A stretch of 64,000 bases of DNA from a virus (IMGVR_UViG_3300045241_000217:1-64000); one strand, 5' to 3'. Shown: positions 7,871-15,817, counted from the first letter of the stretch. Notes: generated by a model not told the origin, from the sequence alone. Numbers and translations are program-made.

Positions 7871-8478
7871 AGCGCGCGCCGTCCCTGCATCGCGCGATCG
7901 ATGGTGATGGGATCTGCGAACTCGAGCTCGTGACCGAAGGACATGCCGGTCGCGATGCGCGTGATGCGCACCTGCTCGCCCTCGGTGCCCTCCGGCTGCC
8001 AGCGGAGTCCCTGCGCCACGTACTGAGCGGTCGCCTCGCCGTCCACAGACGTCGGGAGTGCGAGGATCACCTCTCGCGTCTGCTCGTGGTGCACCCGCGC
8101 GCGCAGTCCCGCGACGTCGATCCGCTCGGGGCCCCACCCGTCGAGCGGCGCGAGAAGAGCGTGGAGCACGTGGTAGCGACCTCGGAACCCGCCGCGCTCG
8201 ATGGCCTCGAGATCGGGGACGCGAGCTACAACGCACAGCGTGTGCGGGTCGCGCTTGGGGTCTCCGCAGATCCGACAGTTGTCACCGTCGATCGCGTAGC
8301 CACGGCAGATCGAACATCGGGTCACGCGGTGGTGCAGATCGCTCAGCGCCGCGCCGATCTCGTTCGAGAGGTCCGGCGCTTCGCCGAGGAGGTGGTGCAC
8401 GTATCTGTGAGCTGTTCGATCTCCGACACCAGGGAGGCGAGCGAGGAGCGTGCACAGTTCGGTGATGGGGTCGCTCAC
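7867..8478 (-). CDS. recR: recombination protein RecR
   Basis: 203 residues, the usual RecR length. A helix-hairpin-helix (LPGVGDRTA, ~15-23) is followed by a four-Cys zinc finger (C55, C58, C68, C71) and a Toprim domain (LCVVARVPDLEAIERGGFRG, ~81-100; EVILALPTSVDGEATAQYV). The C-terminal GMSFGHELEFADPITIDRAM and GRRAL are classical. In bacteria RecR clamps onto DNA with RecF or RecO and helps load RecA; no RecO or RecF is seen here. GTG 8478 overlaps the upstream TGA. Confidence 0.93.
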   Translation of the reverse strand: MSDPITELCTLLARLPGVGDRTAHRYVHHLLGEAPDLSNEIGAALSDLHHRVTRCSICRGYAIDGDNCRICGDPKRDPHTLCVVARVPDLEAIERGGFRGRYHVLHALLAPLDGWGPERIDVAGLRARVHHEQTREVILALPTSVDGEATAQYVAQGLRWQPEGTEGEQVRITRIATGMSFGHELEFADPITIDRAMQGRRAL

Positions 8479-8654
8479 GGCGCCTTGCCGTTCAGGAGCG
8501 TGACCACCGCGTAGAGAGCCACGATCGTCGCAGCCGTTGCCGAGGCCACAGCGAGCCCGACGTGCCCACCCGCGTCGGCCAGCGCGCCTGCGCCGCCTAC
8601 CAGTAGGACCACGAGCACGAGGAGGAATCGGGGAGGCGTGAACAGATCTCGCAT
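8475..8654 (-). CDS. small two-TM membrane protein (59 aa)
   Basis: Two hydrophobic helices (RFLLVLVVLLVGGAGALAD and VGLAVASATAATIVALYAVV) are joined by a short turn. The size and layout would suit a class II-type holin, but no lysis cassette is next to it. It starts at ATG 8654 behind GAAGGAG. Confidence 0.6.
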   Translation of the reverse strand: MRDLFTPPRFLLVLVVLLVGGAGALADAGGHVGLAVASATAATIVALYAVVTLLNGKAP

Positions 8655-8660
8655 CGGGCA

Positions 8661-8679
8661 CTCCTTCGCCGCTGGCGGC
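8661..8679 (-). promoter_or_regulatory. weak stem-loop/SD module
   Basis: Minus strand: GCCG-CCAG-CGGC followed by GAAGGAG and ATG 8654. The stem is only 4 bp; it is included because of its position and the abutting SD. Confidence 0.35.
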
Positions 8680-8701
8680 TTCATCGAATCTCGGAACGGG
8701 C

Positions 8702-8842
8702 TCACGGTCTCTCCGGTGCGGTGGCTACGGCGAGCGCGACGGTGAACGAGAGCACGATCGCCCACCAAGCCTCGCCACGTACGAGCGCGACGATGGCGGT
8801 CATGGTTCCGCATCCGGCCACGAAATGAGTCGCTGCGTTCAC
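8702..8842 (-). CDS. small membrane protein (46 aa)
   Basis: GTG 8842 overlaps the upstream TGA. Hydrophobic throughout (VAGCGTMTAIVALVRGEAWW, AIVLSFTVALAVATAPERP), with space for one or two membrane passes. It lies next to another small membrane protein (8475..8654), so the two may work together. Confidence 0.55.
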   Translation of the reverse strand: MNAATHFVAGCGTMTAIVALVRGEAWWAIVLSFTVALAVATAPERP

Positions 8843-9135
8843 ACCGCGCCTCGCAGCGGACACCACGCCGCGGGCTCGGTGACGATCCGGTCCTCGACGC
8901 TCGGGCGCGTGGTGATGATCTCGGGGTGCCTGCACACGACACCCGCTCGCGAGCCCACAGCGGCGTGGCGGCAGGCGTTCTCGCACTCGGTGATGATGGG
9001 CAGCGTCTTGAGCACGCCGATCGCCTCGTTGCTCGCGTCGCACGTCTCGCACCCCACCTCGGCGTGACGCTTCGGTGGGCACTGGCCTCGACGAAGAGCG
9101 CGCTCCGCCATCGCGATGGCGTCGGCGGGCGTCAC
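8839..9135 (-). CDS. hypothetical Cys-containing protein (98 aa)
   Basis: GTG 9135 (VTPADAIAMAERALRRG) overlaps the stop of the DUF1643 gene. Eight cysteines or histidines (CPPKRH, CETCDASN, CENACRHA, CRHP) suggest metal binding. Not recognised. Confidence 0.55.
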   Translation of the reverse strand: MTPADAIAMAERALRRGQCPPKRHAEVGCETCDASNEAIGVLKTLPIITECENACRHAAVGSRAGVVCRHPEIITTRPSVEDRIVTEPAAWCPLRGAV

Positions 9136-9695
9136 GCTTCCCACCAAGTCTCAAGCGGCGTTGTGTAGGCGATGCGGCTCGGGTGGCGCGGGGAACCGTC
9201 CTTCGTTCGGCCGAGGCAGTACACGCGCTCCACGCACGCGATGCGCAGAAGGTTCTGGAATTCCATCACCTGCGTCGGCGACACGCCGCTACCCCACGCA
9301 GCGATCACGAGAGAGCCGTGCGCATCCTTCGCGAGCCGCAGCGCGTCGAGGATCGCTTCCTCGTTGCGCGGGCCCATCGCGTCGAGGGCGGGCATGGCAC
9401 GCATGACCTCCGAGTCGGTCTCGATGATCGCGTTGAGGTTCACAACGTCCACGAGCCCGAACGGGCGGAAGCACGTGAAGCCTCGGTTCGCGAAGCCCAC
9501 GCACTTCGTGATCGTCATATCGTTCTGGGTCGCACCGGCCTTGCTCGGGTTCAGGCCGCAGAAGAGCACGCGGCGATCGTTGAACCGGAGCGACCTCCAT
9601 AGCCGATACCGGTACCGACGATCCTTCGAGAACGCTGCCCCGTCCACGCCGCGCGCATCGTACTCCCACGAAAGATCCGCTTCGCCATCGATCAC
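9132..9695 (-). CDS. DUF1643 family protein (187 aa)
   Basis: The block YRYRLWRSLRFNDRRVLFCG, LNPSKAGATQNDMTITKC and GFANRGFTCFRPFGLVDVVN is the hallmark of the DUF1643 family, which is frequent in phages and of unknown activity. A second block LVIAAWGSGVSPTQ and the C-terminal HPSRIAYTTPLETW also fit the family. GTG 9695 overlaps the previous TGA. Family assignment is from memory of the motif. Confidence 0.8.
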   Translation of the reverse strand: MIDGEADLSWEYDARGVDGAAFSKDRRYRYRLWRSLRFNDRRVLFCGLNPSKAGATQNDMTITKCVGFANRGFTCFRPFGLVDVVNLNAIIETDSEVMRAMPALDAMGPRNEEAILDALRLAKDAHGSLVIAAWGSGVSPTQVMEFQNLLRIACVERVYCLGRTKDGSPRHPSRIAYTTPLETWWEA

Positions 9696-9874
9696 GCTGG
9701 CCTCGCGATCACTTCCACGCGCATCGGCACCTGCGGCGAGGGCTGCTGGTGCTCGACGATCTTCGCAACGCATCGCCACACGCACGGAGCGCAGATCACG
9801 CCGGGGAACGCGTGCTTGGGCTCGCTCACGATGGTGAGCGGCTTCTCCTCACCACAGAAGTCGCAGCGCTTCAC
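9692..9874 (-). CDS. zinc-ribbon mini-protein (60 aa)
   Basis: GTG 9874 overlaps the TGA of the DUF5131 gene. CDFCGEEKP and, after ~22 residues, CAPCVWRC form a likely zinc ribbon. Not recognised beyond that. Confidence 0.6.
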   Translation of the reverse strand: MKRCDFCGEEKPLTIVSEPKHAFPGVICAPCVWRCVAKIVEHQQPSPQVPMRVEVIARPA

Positions 9875-10980
9875 GTGAGCCTCTCGGCGGGTAGTTGTTG
9901 GAGACGCAGATCCTCCGGCCACTCCATCGGGTCAGATCCCGAGCGGTCGTTGAGGTAACGTGAGAACGAGCCATTCGGGAACTCGTTCGAGCGCGTGTTG
10001 CCGCGATGCGTGATCCGGTCCTCGACCGAGTGTGGCCGTGCCCCCATCTGCTTCATCCAGATCGGCACGCCAGCGTAGAGACACTGCTTGCTGACACTAC
10101 GCGCCCACGCGAGATCGAACGGACGCGCATCGCGACCGCTCTCTCCGCCGCATACGATCCAGTCGAGGTTCCGCGCGTCGTCGCACTGGCGACAGATCGT
10201 CGCGTTCGTGTCGCTCTCCGAGTAGGCGTCCTCGTGCGTGCACGTCAGCCCCATCCAGCGCCCGAAGTCCACGGGGCCATGGGCTGGCTCGTAGCTCACC
10301 CAGATCACCTTCGCGGTGAACTCCAATGCGAGCGGGATGAACGAATCGGCCTCCGCCTGATTCCCGACGCTCACGCCCATGTGCACGTTCGGCAACGGCC
10401 ACGGCCCTCGCGGATCGGCGCCGTGCTTCGTGTGCAGCAGTTCGCCGTCACTGTGGTTCACCTCCCAGCGCAGCGCTTCGGAGAGGCAGTGCAACCGGCC
10501 ACGCGTCGCGCCGTCGAGTTGCTTCTCAGAGATCGCGGCATCCTGCTCTTGCACCCACGCGAAGAAGTCGAGCGCGCGCTGCGGGCGCTTCGTGAGCACA
10601 AGGAACGTGTGGCGCGGCGCTGCCGCCATGATTCCGAAGATCGCGGCGATGTCCTCGAACGGCAACGCCTCGTGGAAGAGATCGGACATGCTGTTCACGA
10701 AGATGCGTCGGGGTCGCTTCCATCGCACCGGGTCGAGCATGTGCGAGTCCACGCGCTGGACCTTGCCGTTCCATCCCAGCGCCAGCGCTGGCCCGTCTGG
10801 CGTGGGCTTCTTCTTCGAGAAGCGCACCAGCCCCTCGTAGGCCAAGCCGGGGCCGCTGAATCGCATCGCGATGGCCTCCGCGTAGCAGTGCCGACACGAC
10901 TCGTTCACGCGAGAGCATCCGCGGATCGGCGACCACGTTTCGTCGCACCACGAGATCCCACCATCACGCTGATCGGCCAC
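9871..10980 (-). CDS. phage Gp37/Gp68-type protein (DUF5131), 369 aa
   Basis: The N-terminus ISWCDETWSPIRGCSRVNES followed by CRHCYAE (C22, C29, C32) is the signature of the phage Gp37/Gp68 or DUF5131 family. Its Cys cluster resembles a radical-SAM-type site. Further family-like parts are RIFVNSMSDLFHEALPFEDI, HTFLVLTKRPQRALDFF and VCGGESGRDARPFDLAWARS. Catalytic activity is not established. It starts at GTG 10980 behind a stem-loop/SD module. Confidence 0.8.
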   Translation of the reverse strand: MADQRDGGISWCDETWSPIRGCSRVNESCRHCYAEAIAMRFSGPGLAYEGLVRFSKKKPTPDGPALALGWNGKVQRVDSHMLDPVRWKRPRRIFVNSMSDLFHEALPFEDIAAIFGIMAAAPRHTFLVLTKRPQRALDFFAWVQEQDAAISEKQLDGATRGRLHCLSEALRWEVNHSDGELLHTKHGADPRGPWPLPNVHMGVSVGNQAEADSFIPLALEFTAKVIWVSYEPAHGPVDFGRWMGLTCTHEDAYSESDTNATICRQCDDARNLDWIVCGGESGRDARPFDLAWARSVSKQCLYAGVPIWMKQMGARPHSVEDRITHRGNTRSNEFPNGSFSRYLNDRSGSDPMEWPEDLRLQQLPAERLT

Positions 10981-10990
10981 CTGCTCCCCG

Positions 10991-11010
10991 TTCCTGCGGC
11001 TCGGTGCCGC
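10991..11010 (-). promoter_or_regulatory. stem-loop/SD module (ACCGA loop)
   Basis: Minus strand: GCGGC-ACCGA-GCCGC, then AGGAACGGGGAGCAG and GTG 10980. Same loop as at 2588 with a different, fully paired stem. Confidence 0.6.
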
Positions 11011-11030
11011 TCGGTGTGTCTGCCATGGAT

Positions 11031-11408
11031 CTACGTGCGCGCAAGATCCGCCTTCGCCTTGAGCGCCTTCCTGCGCGCGATGCCCTGGTGCAGTTGGGCA
11101 GTGAGCCGCGCGCGCCTGGCTTTCTCCTCGGCGGAGAGTGTCCCGGGCGCGTGCCCGTCTCCGCGCTCGAGCATTCGGAGGCGCACCACCGGGGAGCCAT
11201 CCGCCCATAGGCGCGGGTGAGAGCCCGCTGCGTGCTTGGCGCCCACCGAGCACTCGCGGCACGCGCTCCGCTGTAGCCCGTGCGCTGGTCCGTTCTGCGC
11301 GGCGGCTGGACGCTCGGCGGTGGTCTGCGCGAGCTCGTGGCGCTCAACGCACTTGCTCACCTTGAGCGAGCAGGCGAAGGGCTCGCAGCGGAAGAACGGA
11401 AGGGTCAC
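11031..11408 (-). CDS. Cys-rich protein with basic helical tail (125 aa)
   Basis: GTG 11408 overlaps the upstream TGA. Two Cys clusters (FRCEPFACSLKVSKC and SACRECSVGAKH) suggest a zinc site. The C-terminal third is a charged helix (LSAEEKARRARLTAQLHQGI). Such 'CRECSVGxxH' proteins are common in phage accessory regions. Function unknown. Confidence 0.6.
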   Translation of the reverse strand: MTLPFFRCEPFACSLKVSKCVERHELAQTTAERPAAAQNGPAHGLQRSACRECSVGAKHAAGSHPRLWADGSPVVRLRMLERGDGHAPGTLSAEEKARRARLTAQLHQGIARRKALKAKADLART

Positions 11409-12049
11409 GCCCCGCGACCGCTCGCGATGTTCGTGATGCGAGCGAGACGCTCTTCGAGCACCTTGTTGCGTGCGACCCATCGATCGCGATCGGCTGTCAT
11501 CTCGGCGAGCGCGTCGGGCATCGGGCGATCAGCGCCGACCATCCGTCGTAGCTCTTCGACGTTCGCGTCCGGGGGCGTCTCGCCTGCGATGAGCGCATCG
11601 ATCCCGTGGAACACAGGCTCGCGCACGTGCTCGATCGGGACGTCGGGATCCACCGTCTTCCAGTCGGGCCAGTCGCGCGCGAGGTTGGCTTCGTGCTTCT
11701 CGCGCATGGTGCGCACGAACGCCGCGCCGTTGGCGCCCGCGAAGCGAGCTGCGCCGTCCATCGCGATCATCGCCACGTCCACCCACTCGACGAGGTCCTC
11801 GGGCTTCGCTTCGATCTCCAGGAGCTCCTTGCGGATGTGATCCGCCAGCCCCTTCGGTGAGCGGTTGGGTCCGATGACCTTCTTGCTCCACTCGTACTTC
11901 GCATCGAAGAGAGCGGCGAAGGATTCGAGCGCGGCCTCGCCCACCTCTAGGAGCTCGCCGTGCGTCACCTGCGTGACGTAGCGCGCGCCCTTCTTGATGA
12001 GGTCCACCGAGCGCTGGATCGTCGAAAGTCGCTTCTCGTCTGATGCCAC
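11405..12049 (-). CDS. dATP/dGTP pyrophosphohydrolase-like (MazG-related, DUF550) protein (214 aa)
   Basis: Residues ~60-130 (NRSPKGLADHIRKELLEIEA, EDLVEWVDVAMIAMDGAARF and RDWPDW) match the DUF550 dATP/dGTP diphosphohydrolase domain. It carries the E..E and E..D acidic pairs that bind Mg in all-alpha NTP pyrophosphatases. A ~75-residue extension ends in a coiled coil. Likely role: cleansing or shifting purine dNTP pools. Start is GTG 12049 behind GAGGAG. Confidence 0.75.
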   Translation of the reverse strand: MASDEKRLSTIQRSVDLIKKGARYVTQVTHGELLEVGEAALESFAALFDAKYEWSKKVIGPNRSPKGLADHIRKELLEIEAKPEDLVEWVDVAMIAMDGAARFAGANGAAFVRTMREKHEANLARDWPDWKTVDPDVPIEHVREPVFHGIDALIAGETPPDANVEELRRMVGADRPMPDALAEMTADRDRWVARNKVLEERLARITNIASGRGA

Positions 12050-12053
12050 TGCG

Positions 12054-12076
12054 TGCTCCTCTCGGCGATCAGCCGA
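12054..12076 (-). promoter_or_regulatory. stem-loop/SD module overlapping the preceding stop codon
   Basis: Minus strand: TCGGC-TGATC-GCCGA, then GAGGAGCACGCA and GTG 12049. The stop of the HerA-like gene lies in the loop, so ribosomes finishing that gene would open the stem. Confidence 0.5.
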
Positions 12077-13889
12077 ACAACAGGGGTGATGCTCTCACAC
12101 CTTCACGATCGACCGTCACGAGCTTGCGACGTGCGAGGGCCTGCACGTAGGCGTCACGTGTCGATCGCTTGTAGCCCGTGGCGTCGGTGATTGCCTCGCG
12201 AGAGACTGGCCCGATGCCGTTGCGGCCATTCGGATGCGTCAGACTCGTCACGCACTCCAGCACCGCGCGCTCTCCGGCCGGTAGACGTGGCAACCAGTGC
12301 TCACGGAGCGCGTCACCCGTGGGCAGCGGCTCCCATGAGTCCCCCAGCGACGCGCGGCCCGCATCGGTGGCCATGACGCTCGCGCCGATCGTCGTGACGA
12401 GCCCGCGCCGCATGAGCGCCTGGATGTACGCGTCTCTCGTGCTGCGCTTGTAGCCCGTGAGCGCTGTGAGCTGCTGGCGGTCGCAGCCGCCATCGTGCTG
12501 CGCGCACGCCGTGAGGATCGCCTGCTCGCCCTTCGGGATCCCGATAGTCGTCAGTGTGCTCTCGGTGGGCGGTGGGACGCGGCGCGGGCCCGGCTGGGTG
12601 GCGACGAACGTCGGGCCTTTCGCGATCTCCACGTCCACCTCAACATCATCGTCCAGGAGCGAGCGCAGCGTCTTCGCCGTCTCCTCGGCGGTCGTCGAGA
12701 GCCGTGCGATCTGCTTCTCGCGCTCGGCCATCGCGCGCTCGACCTTGTCCATGATGTGGGTCTGCGCGAGCGCGAGCACCTTGTTGATCTCGTCGGCGTC
12801 GAGCGTGGCGATCCCGACGGCGCTGATCTTCACGATGACCTTCATGGCGAGCTCCAATCCCTTGCGTAGTGAGCGAATGGTGGCGGCGTCCTCGGGGAGG
12901 CGTTTCGCTCGCTCCGGTTCCTTCGACGCTGAATGGAGTTGCCGCGCGATCAGCTTCTCCATGTCGGCGATGCGCGCGCGGAGCAGCTTCGGGTCGTTGG
13001 CCTTCGCGCGCTCGATGGTCGCGGTGAGCTTCCCCTTGAGGGCCTCCATGTCGAGCGTGGCGCGCTTCTTCGGCTCCACGCGCCGCTTGCCCGGCTCGGG
13101 TGTCGCGCCGCTGTCGAACGTGCGCCGACGACGCACGCGCACTCTCTCCAGGATCTTGTGGACGGGGATCCACACGTAGGCCTCGCCGTCTTGAAGCGTC
13201 GAGAGGCTCTGCACGACCTCCGTGTGCTGGCTGTCCGCCTGCTCGTCGATCCACTCGCGGATCGCCTTCCGGTCGAGGTTGTGCGCCTGGCGCATCGCGA
13301 TCAGCACCTCGCACTGCGAGAGCACCGACTTGCTGATCGACTGCGCGCGCTGCGCCACGAACACCACGCCGATGCCTCGCCCGCGACCGCGTAGCGCGAG
13401 GTCCTCACACGCACCGAGCAGGCGCGGGTCCACGAAGCGTGAGTCCTGCGGCGCGAACAACGGCGCCTCCTCGATCACCACGAGGACCGACGTGCGCGAC
13501 TTCTGGTAGAGGCGATCGAGGAAGTCGGCGGCGAAGCGCTTCATGGCCCCCTTCCGCATGAGGCTCATGTCGAGCACGACGCTCAGACCGTACTCAAGCA
13601 CGACGTCGGCGAGCTGTTCTCCGCTCTCCTCGTACAGCGGGACGTCGGGGCTGTGCTCGCCACCGAACAGGTAGAACGGGAGTCCGGCGCTCTTGCCGTC
13701 CACGCTCGAGCGGATGCCCCACCACGCGCCCACGGGATCGAGGATCACGACGGGCACGTTCGCGGCGTGCGCCTCCTCGACGATGACGGATGCCGTGCTC
13801 GTCTTGCCGGCGCCTCGGTTGGCGACCACGGCCGTGGCTCGCGTCACAACGTCGAGCGGGATGCGGATGCCGATGTCGAGGGTCTTCAC
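12069..13889 (-). CDS. HerA/FtsK-like ATPase with duplicated C-terminal winged helix (606 aa)
   Basis: Walker A at ~23-31 (ANRGAGKTS), Walker B at ~135-141 (VLVVIEE) and the downstream RGRGRGIGVVFVAQRAQSIS are typical of HerA/VirB4-type DNA-translocating ATPases. A charged linker follows. Two near-identical winged-helix units end the protein, each with GYKRSTRDAYxQAL, at ~455-520 and ~540-606. Such ATPases pump or resect DNA as hexamers. The twin DNA-binding tails suggest site targeting. GTG 13889 overlaps the methyltransferase stop. Confidence 0.75.
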   Translation of the reverse strand: MKTLDIGIRIPLDVVTRATAVVANRGAGKTSTASVIVEEAHAANVPVVILDPVGAWWGIRSSVDGKSAGLPFYLFGGEHSPDVPLYEESGEQLADVVLEYGLSVVLDMSLMRKGAMKRFAADFLDRLYQKSRTSVLVVIEEAPLFAPQDSRFVDPRLLGACEDLALRGRGRGIGVVFVAQRAQSISKSVLSQCEVLIAMRQAHNLDRKAIREWIDEQADSQHTEVVQSLSTLQDGEAYVWIPVHKILERVRVRRRRTFDSGATPEPGKRRVEPKKRATLDMEALKGKLTATIERAKANDPKLLRARIADMEKLIARQLHSASKEPERAKRLPEDAATIRSLRKGLELAMKVIVKISAVGIATLDADEINKVLALAQTHIMDKVERAMAEREKQIARLSTTAEETAKTLRSLLDDDVEVDVEIAKGPTFVATQPGPRRVPPPTESTLTTIGIPKGEQAILTACAQHDGGCDRQQLTALTGYKRSTRDAYIQALMRRGLVTTIGASVMATDAGRASLGDSWEPLPTGDALREHWLPRLPAGERAVLECVTSLTHPNGRNGIGPVSREAITDATGYKRSTRDAYVQALARRKLVTVDREGVRASPLLFG

Positions 13890-14584
13890 CACGAGAGCCT
13901 CCCTTGCCGCAGAGCGGCCTCCACGCCCTGCGGCGTCTGCGACTTGCGCTCGGCGAGCGAGGTGCTCCCGAGGATGAAGTTGCCGGCGATCAGCGGGTGA
14001 CCCCACACGAACCACGCGTACGTGCTGCTGTCAGTCTTTCCGTCGGCGGTGAAGGACGGGCGATCGGGGAGCACGCGCAGCGCTGGGTTGGCGCCCACGC
14101 CGCGAAAGAAGTCCACACGCTCGTCGCTCCCGAGGAACCCGACGCGCAGGAGCATCGCGACCACATCCGAGACCTTCATGCTCGCGCGGATGATCTCCTC
14201 GGCGAGGTTGAAGGGCGGATTCCCGAGCACGAGCCCGAACGTGCGCCCAGCGGCTTCCGCGTCTTCGGCCCACCGTCGGAAGTCCACGCCCTCGTGGTGC
14301 TCGATCAGTGACTCAGGACGCGGATCGGCCAGCGCGTTGCTTCGCAGTTCCACGCCGGTCCACCGCGGCGCCTCGGCCACGGCGGGCTCCCAGTGCGCCG
14401 GATCCTTCGTCCACGACTCGACGGAGCGGATGATGGCGCCGTCTCCGCACGTGGGCTCGAGCGCGGTACGTACGTCGAGCAGCCGGTCGCCGCAGTCGTC
14501 GAGAAGCCGGTGCACCGGCCAGGCGGCCGTTGGATAGTAGTCCTCGTCGCCCCCCTCGTGGCGTCCACGTCCCTTCGCGCTCAT
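13886..14584 (-). CDS. adenine-type DNA methyltransferase (232 aa)
   Basis: Motif I EPTCGDGA at 43-50 (SAM binding) and motif IV NPPF at 122-125 (catalysis at an exocyclic amino group) are clear and correctly ordered. A DYYPTAAWPVHRLLDD segment precedes them. No restriction partner is visible, so it is likely an orphan methyltransferase protecting phage DNA. ATG 14584 follows a stem-loop/SD module; the HerA-like gene is coupled behind it. Confidence 0.8.
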   Translation of the reverse strand: MSAKGRGRHEGGDEDYYPTAAWPVHRLLDDCGDRLLDVRTALEPTCGDGAIIRSVESWTKDPAHWEPAVAEAPRWTGVELRSNALADPRPESLIEHHEGVDFRRWAEDAEAAGRTFGLVLGNPPFNLAEEIIRASMKVSDVVAMLLRVGFLGSDERVDFFRGVGANPALRVLPDRPSFTADGKTDSSTYAWFVWGHPLIAGNFILGSTSLAERKSQTPQGVEAALRQGRLSW

Positions 14585-14591
14585 CTCGATC

Positions 14592-14616
14592 CCTTTCCTG
14601 CCCGCTCCGTGCGGGC
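14592..14616 (-). promoter_or_regulatory. stem-loop/SD module (ACGGA loop)
   Basis: Minus strand: GCCCGC-ACGGA-GCGGGC, then AGGAAAGGG and ATG 14584. Confidence 0.6.
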
Positions 14617-14632
14617 GCGTTCGGTCCCCTGG

Positions 14633-15052
14633 CTACGAGGCGGCGATCTCGGCGGCGCCGTTCGCTGGGGGGACGTCAGACGCATCGGCGCCGATCGCGT
14701 GCTCGAACGCGTGCAGCGCGTGGCGGTGCTCGTGAAACGCCTTCTCGTGCTCGCTCTTCGCGGTGCCGATCTCGCAGCGAAGCTTGTGGGCCACCGCGTC
14801 GTTGCGGACCGCGTCGGCCTCGATCCCGTTGAGCTCCTCGACGGCCGCCACGCGATCGGCGAGCGTCGCGCTCAGGGCCTTCTTGCGAGCCTCCCCGATC
14901 GCGAGCGCCTTCGACGTCTCGTACGTCGTGAGCTCCTCGGCGTCCTTCTCCGCCTTGGCGAGCCGCTCCTTGGCCAAGCCCAGGTTGGCCTCCGCCTCGT
15001 TCAGCGCGTTCGTTGCTCGCAGCCGACGCTTAGCTCGTTCTTCGTGGTCCAT
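14633..15052 (-). CDS. coiled-coil protein (139 aa)
   Basis: ATG 15052 sits behind a stem-loop/SD module. Almost entirely helical heptads (EAEANLGLAKERLAKAEKDA, SKALAIGEARKKALSATLAD, EHEKAFHEHRHALHAFEHAI). Probably an oligomeric coiled coil. No family recognised. Confidence 0.65.
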   Translation of the reverse strand: MDHEERAKRRLRATNALNEAEANLGLAKERLAKAEKDAEELTTYETSKALAIGEARKKALSATLADRVAAVEELNGIEADAVRNDAVAHKLRCEIGTAKSEHEKAFHEHRHALHAFEHAIGADASDVPPANGAAEIAAS

Positions 15053-15060
15053 CTATCGCT

Positions 15061-15084
15061 CTCTTCCTGTCGGCTCCCGCCGAC
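15061..15084 (-). promoter_or_regulatory. stem-loop/SD module (GNRA-type GGGA tetraloop)
   Basis: Minus strand: GTCGGC-GGGA-GCCGAC, then AGGAAGAGAGCGATAG and ATG 15052. Perfect 6-bp stem closed by a GNRA-like tetraloop. Confidence 0.6.
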
Positions 15085-15090
15085 TGTTGC

Positions 15091-15549
15091 TCACGCCAGA
15101 TCGTCGATGAAGGGTCCTGCTCGGCCCATGGACTCCTCGAGGTGCGCCTGAGCCGCTGCGCGCTCTTCGGTCGTACGCGCTTCCCGCTGCTCTCTGACAG
15201 CCGCGACGAGATCGGTGAGCAGTCGCTCGCTCTCGCACGCATCGTCCACGCGATCGCGGAACCACTCCATCACGCGCACGGCGTCCTCGAGCGCGTTGTG
15301 CTCGCGCCGCTCGTGGCTGATGCCGCGCGCCCGGCTCTCGCGAGCTGGGCTACCGAGCGGGAGGGCGTCGAACTCGAGGCAGCGCGCGGCCTTGTGGTCG
15401 CGCATGTTCGTCAGCGACGTGATCACCGTCTTGACGTTCTTCACCACCGGCAGTTCGACCTGCATCTCGGTCTGCGGTTCGCCGTCCATGTCCATCATCC
15501 GTTCCTCGCTCTCGTCGAGCGCCCGGTCGGTGTAGCACTCCGCACTCAC
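15091..15549 (-). CDS. hypothetical protein (152 aa)
   Basis: GTG 15549 gives a protein-like N-terminus (VSAECYTDRALDESEERMMD). ATG 15498 behind GAGGAACGG is an equally plausible start. The body includes ELPVVKNVKTVITSLTNM and helical RREHNALEDAVRVMEWFRD. An 8-codon frame (ATG..TGA) links the upstream stop to GTG 15549 and may pass ribosomes on. Not recognised. Confidence 0.55.
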   Translation of the reverse strand: MSAECYTDRALDESEERMMDMDGEPQTEMQVELPVVKNVKTVITSLTNMRDHKAARCLEFDALPLGSPARESRARGISHERREHNALEDAVRVMEWFRDRVDDACESERLLTDLVAAVREQREARTTEERAAAQAHLEESMGRAGPFIDDLA

Positions 15550-15568
15550 AACGCGCCCGTGATGCTCA

Positions 15569-15817
15569 TCATGGCGTGAGGTCGGGTGCGTCTTCGAGCG
15601 GCGCGAGCGCTTTGATGAGCGCTCGCTCTTCTGCCCAACCGAGATAGGCAAACGCACGCGGTGCGCACACCCGCAGATTCGCGCGCGCAGCCCTCTCGAC
15701 CAAGCGCAGCGCGCGCAGTTCTTCGAGCAGCGCTTCGATGGTGTCGGCGTCGGTCCGGTCACCGTCGTTGTTGCACTCTTCGATGTGCGTGAGGCCCTCG
15801 TGTGTGAAGCGGATCAT
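15569..15817 (-). CDS. hypothetical protein (82 aa)
   Basis: ATG 15817 overlaps the stop of the HNH gene (ATGA). Acidic helix-rich protein: HIEECNNDGDRTDADTIEAL, then LEELRALRLVERAARANLRV. Not recognised. Confidence 0.6.
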   Translation of the reverse strand: MIRFTHEGLTHIEECNNDGDRTDADTIEALLEELRALRLVERAARANLRVCAPRAFAYLGWAEERALIKALAPLEDAPDLTP

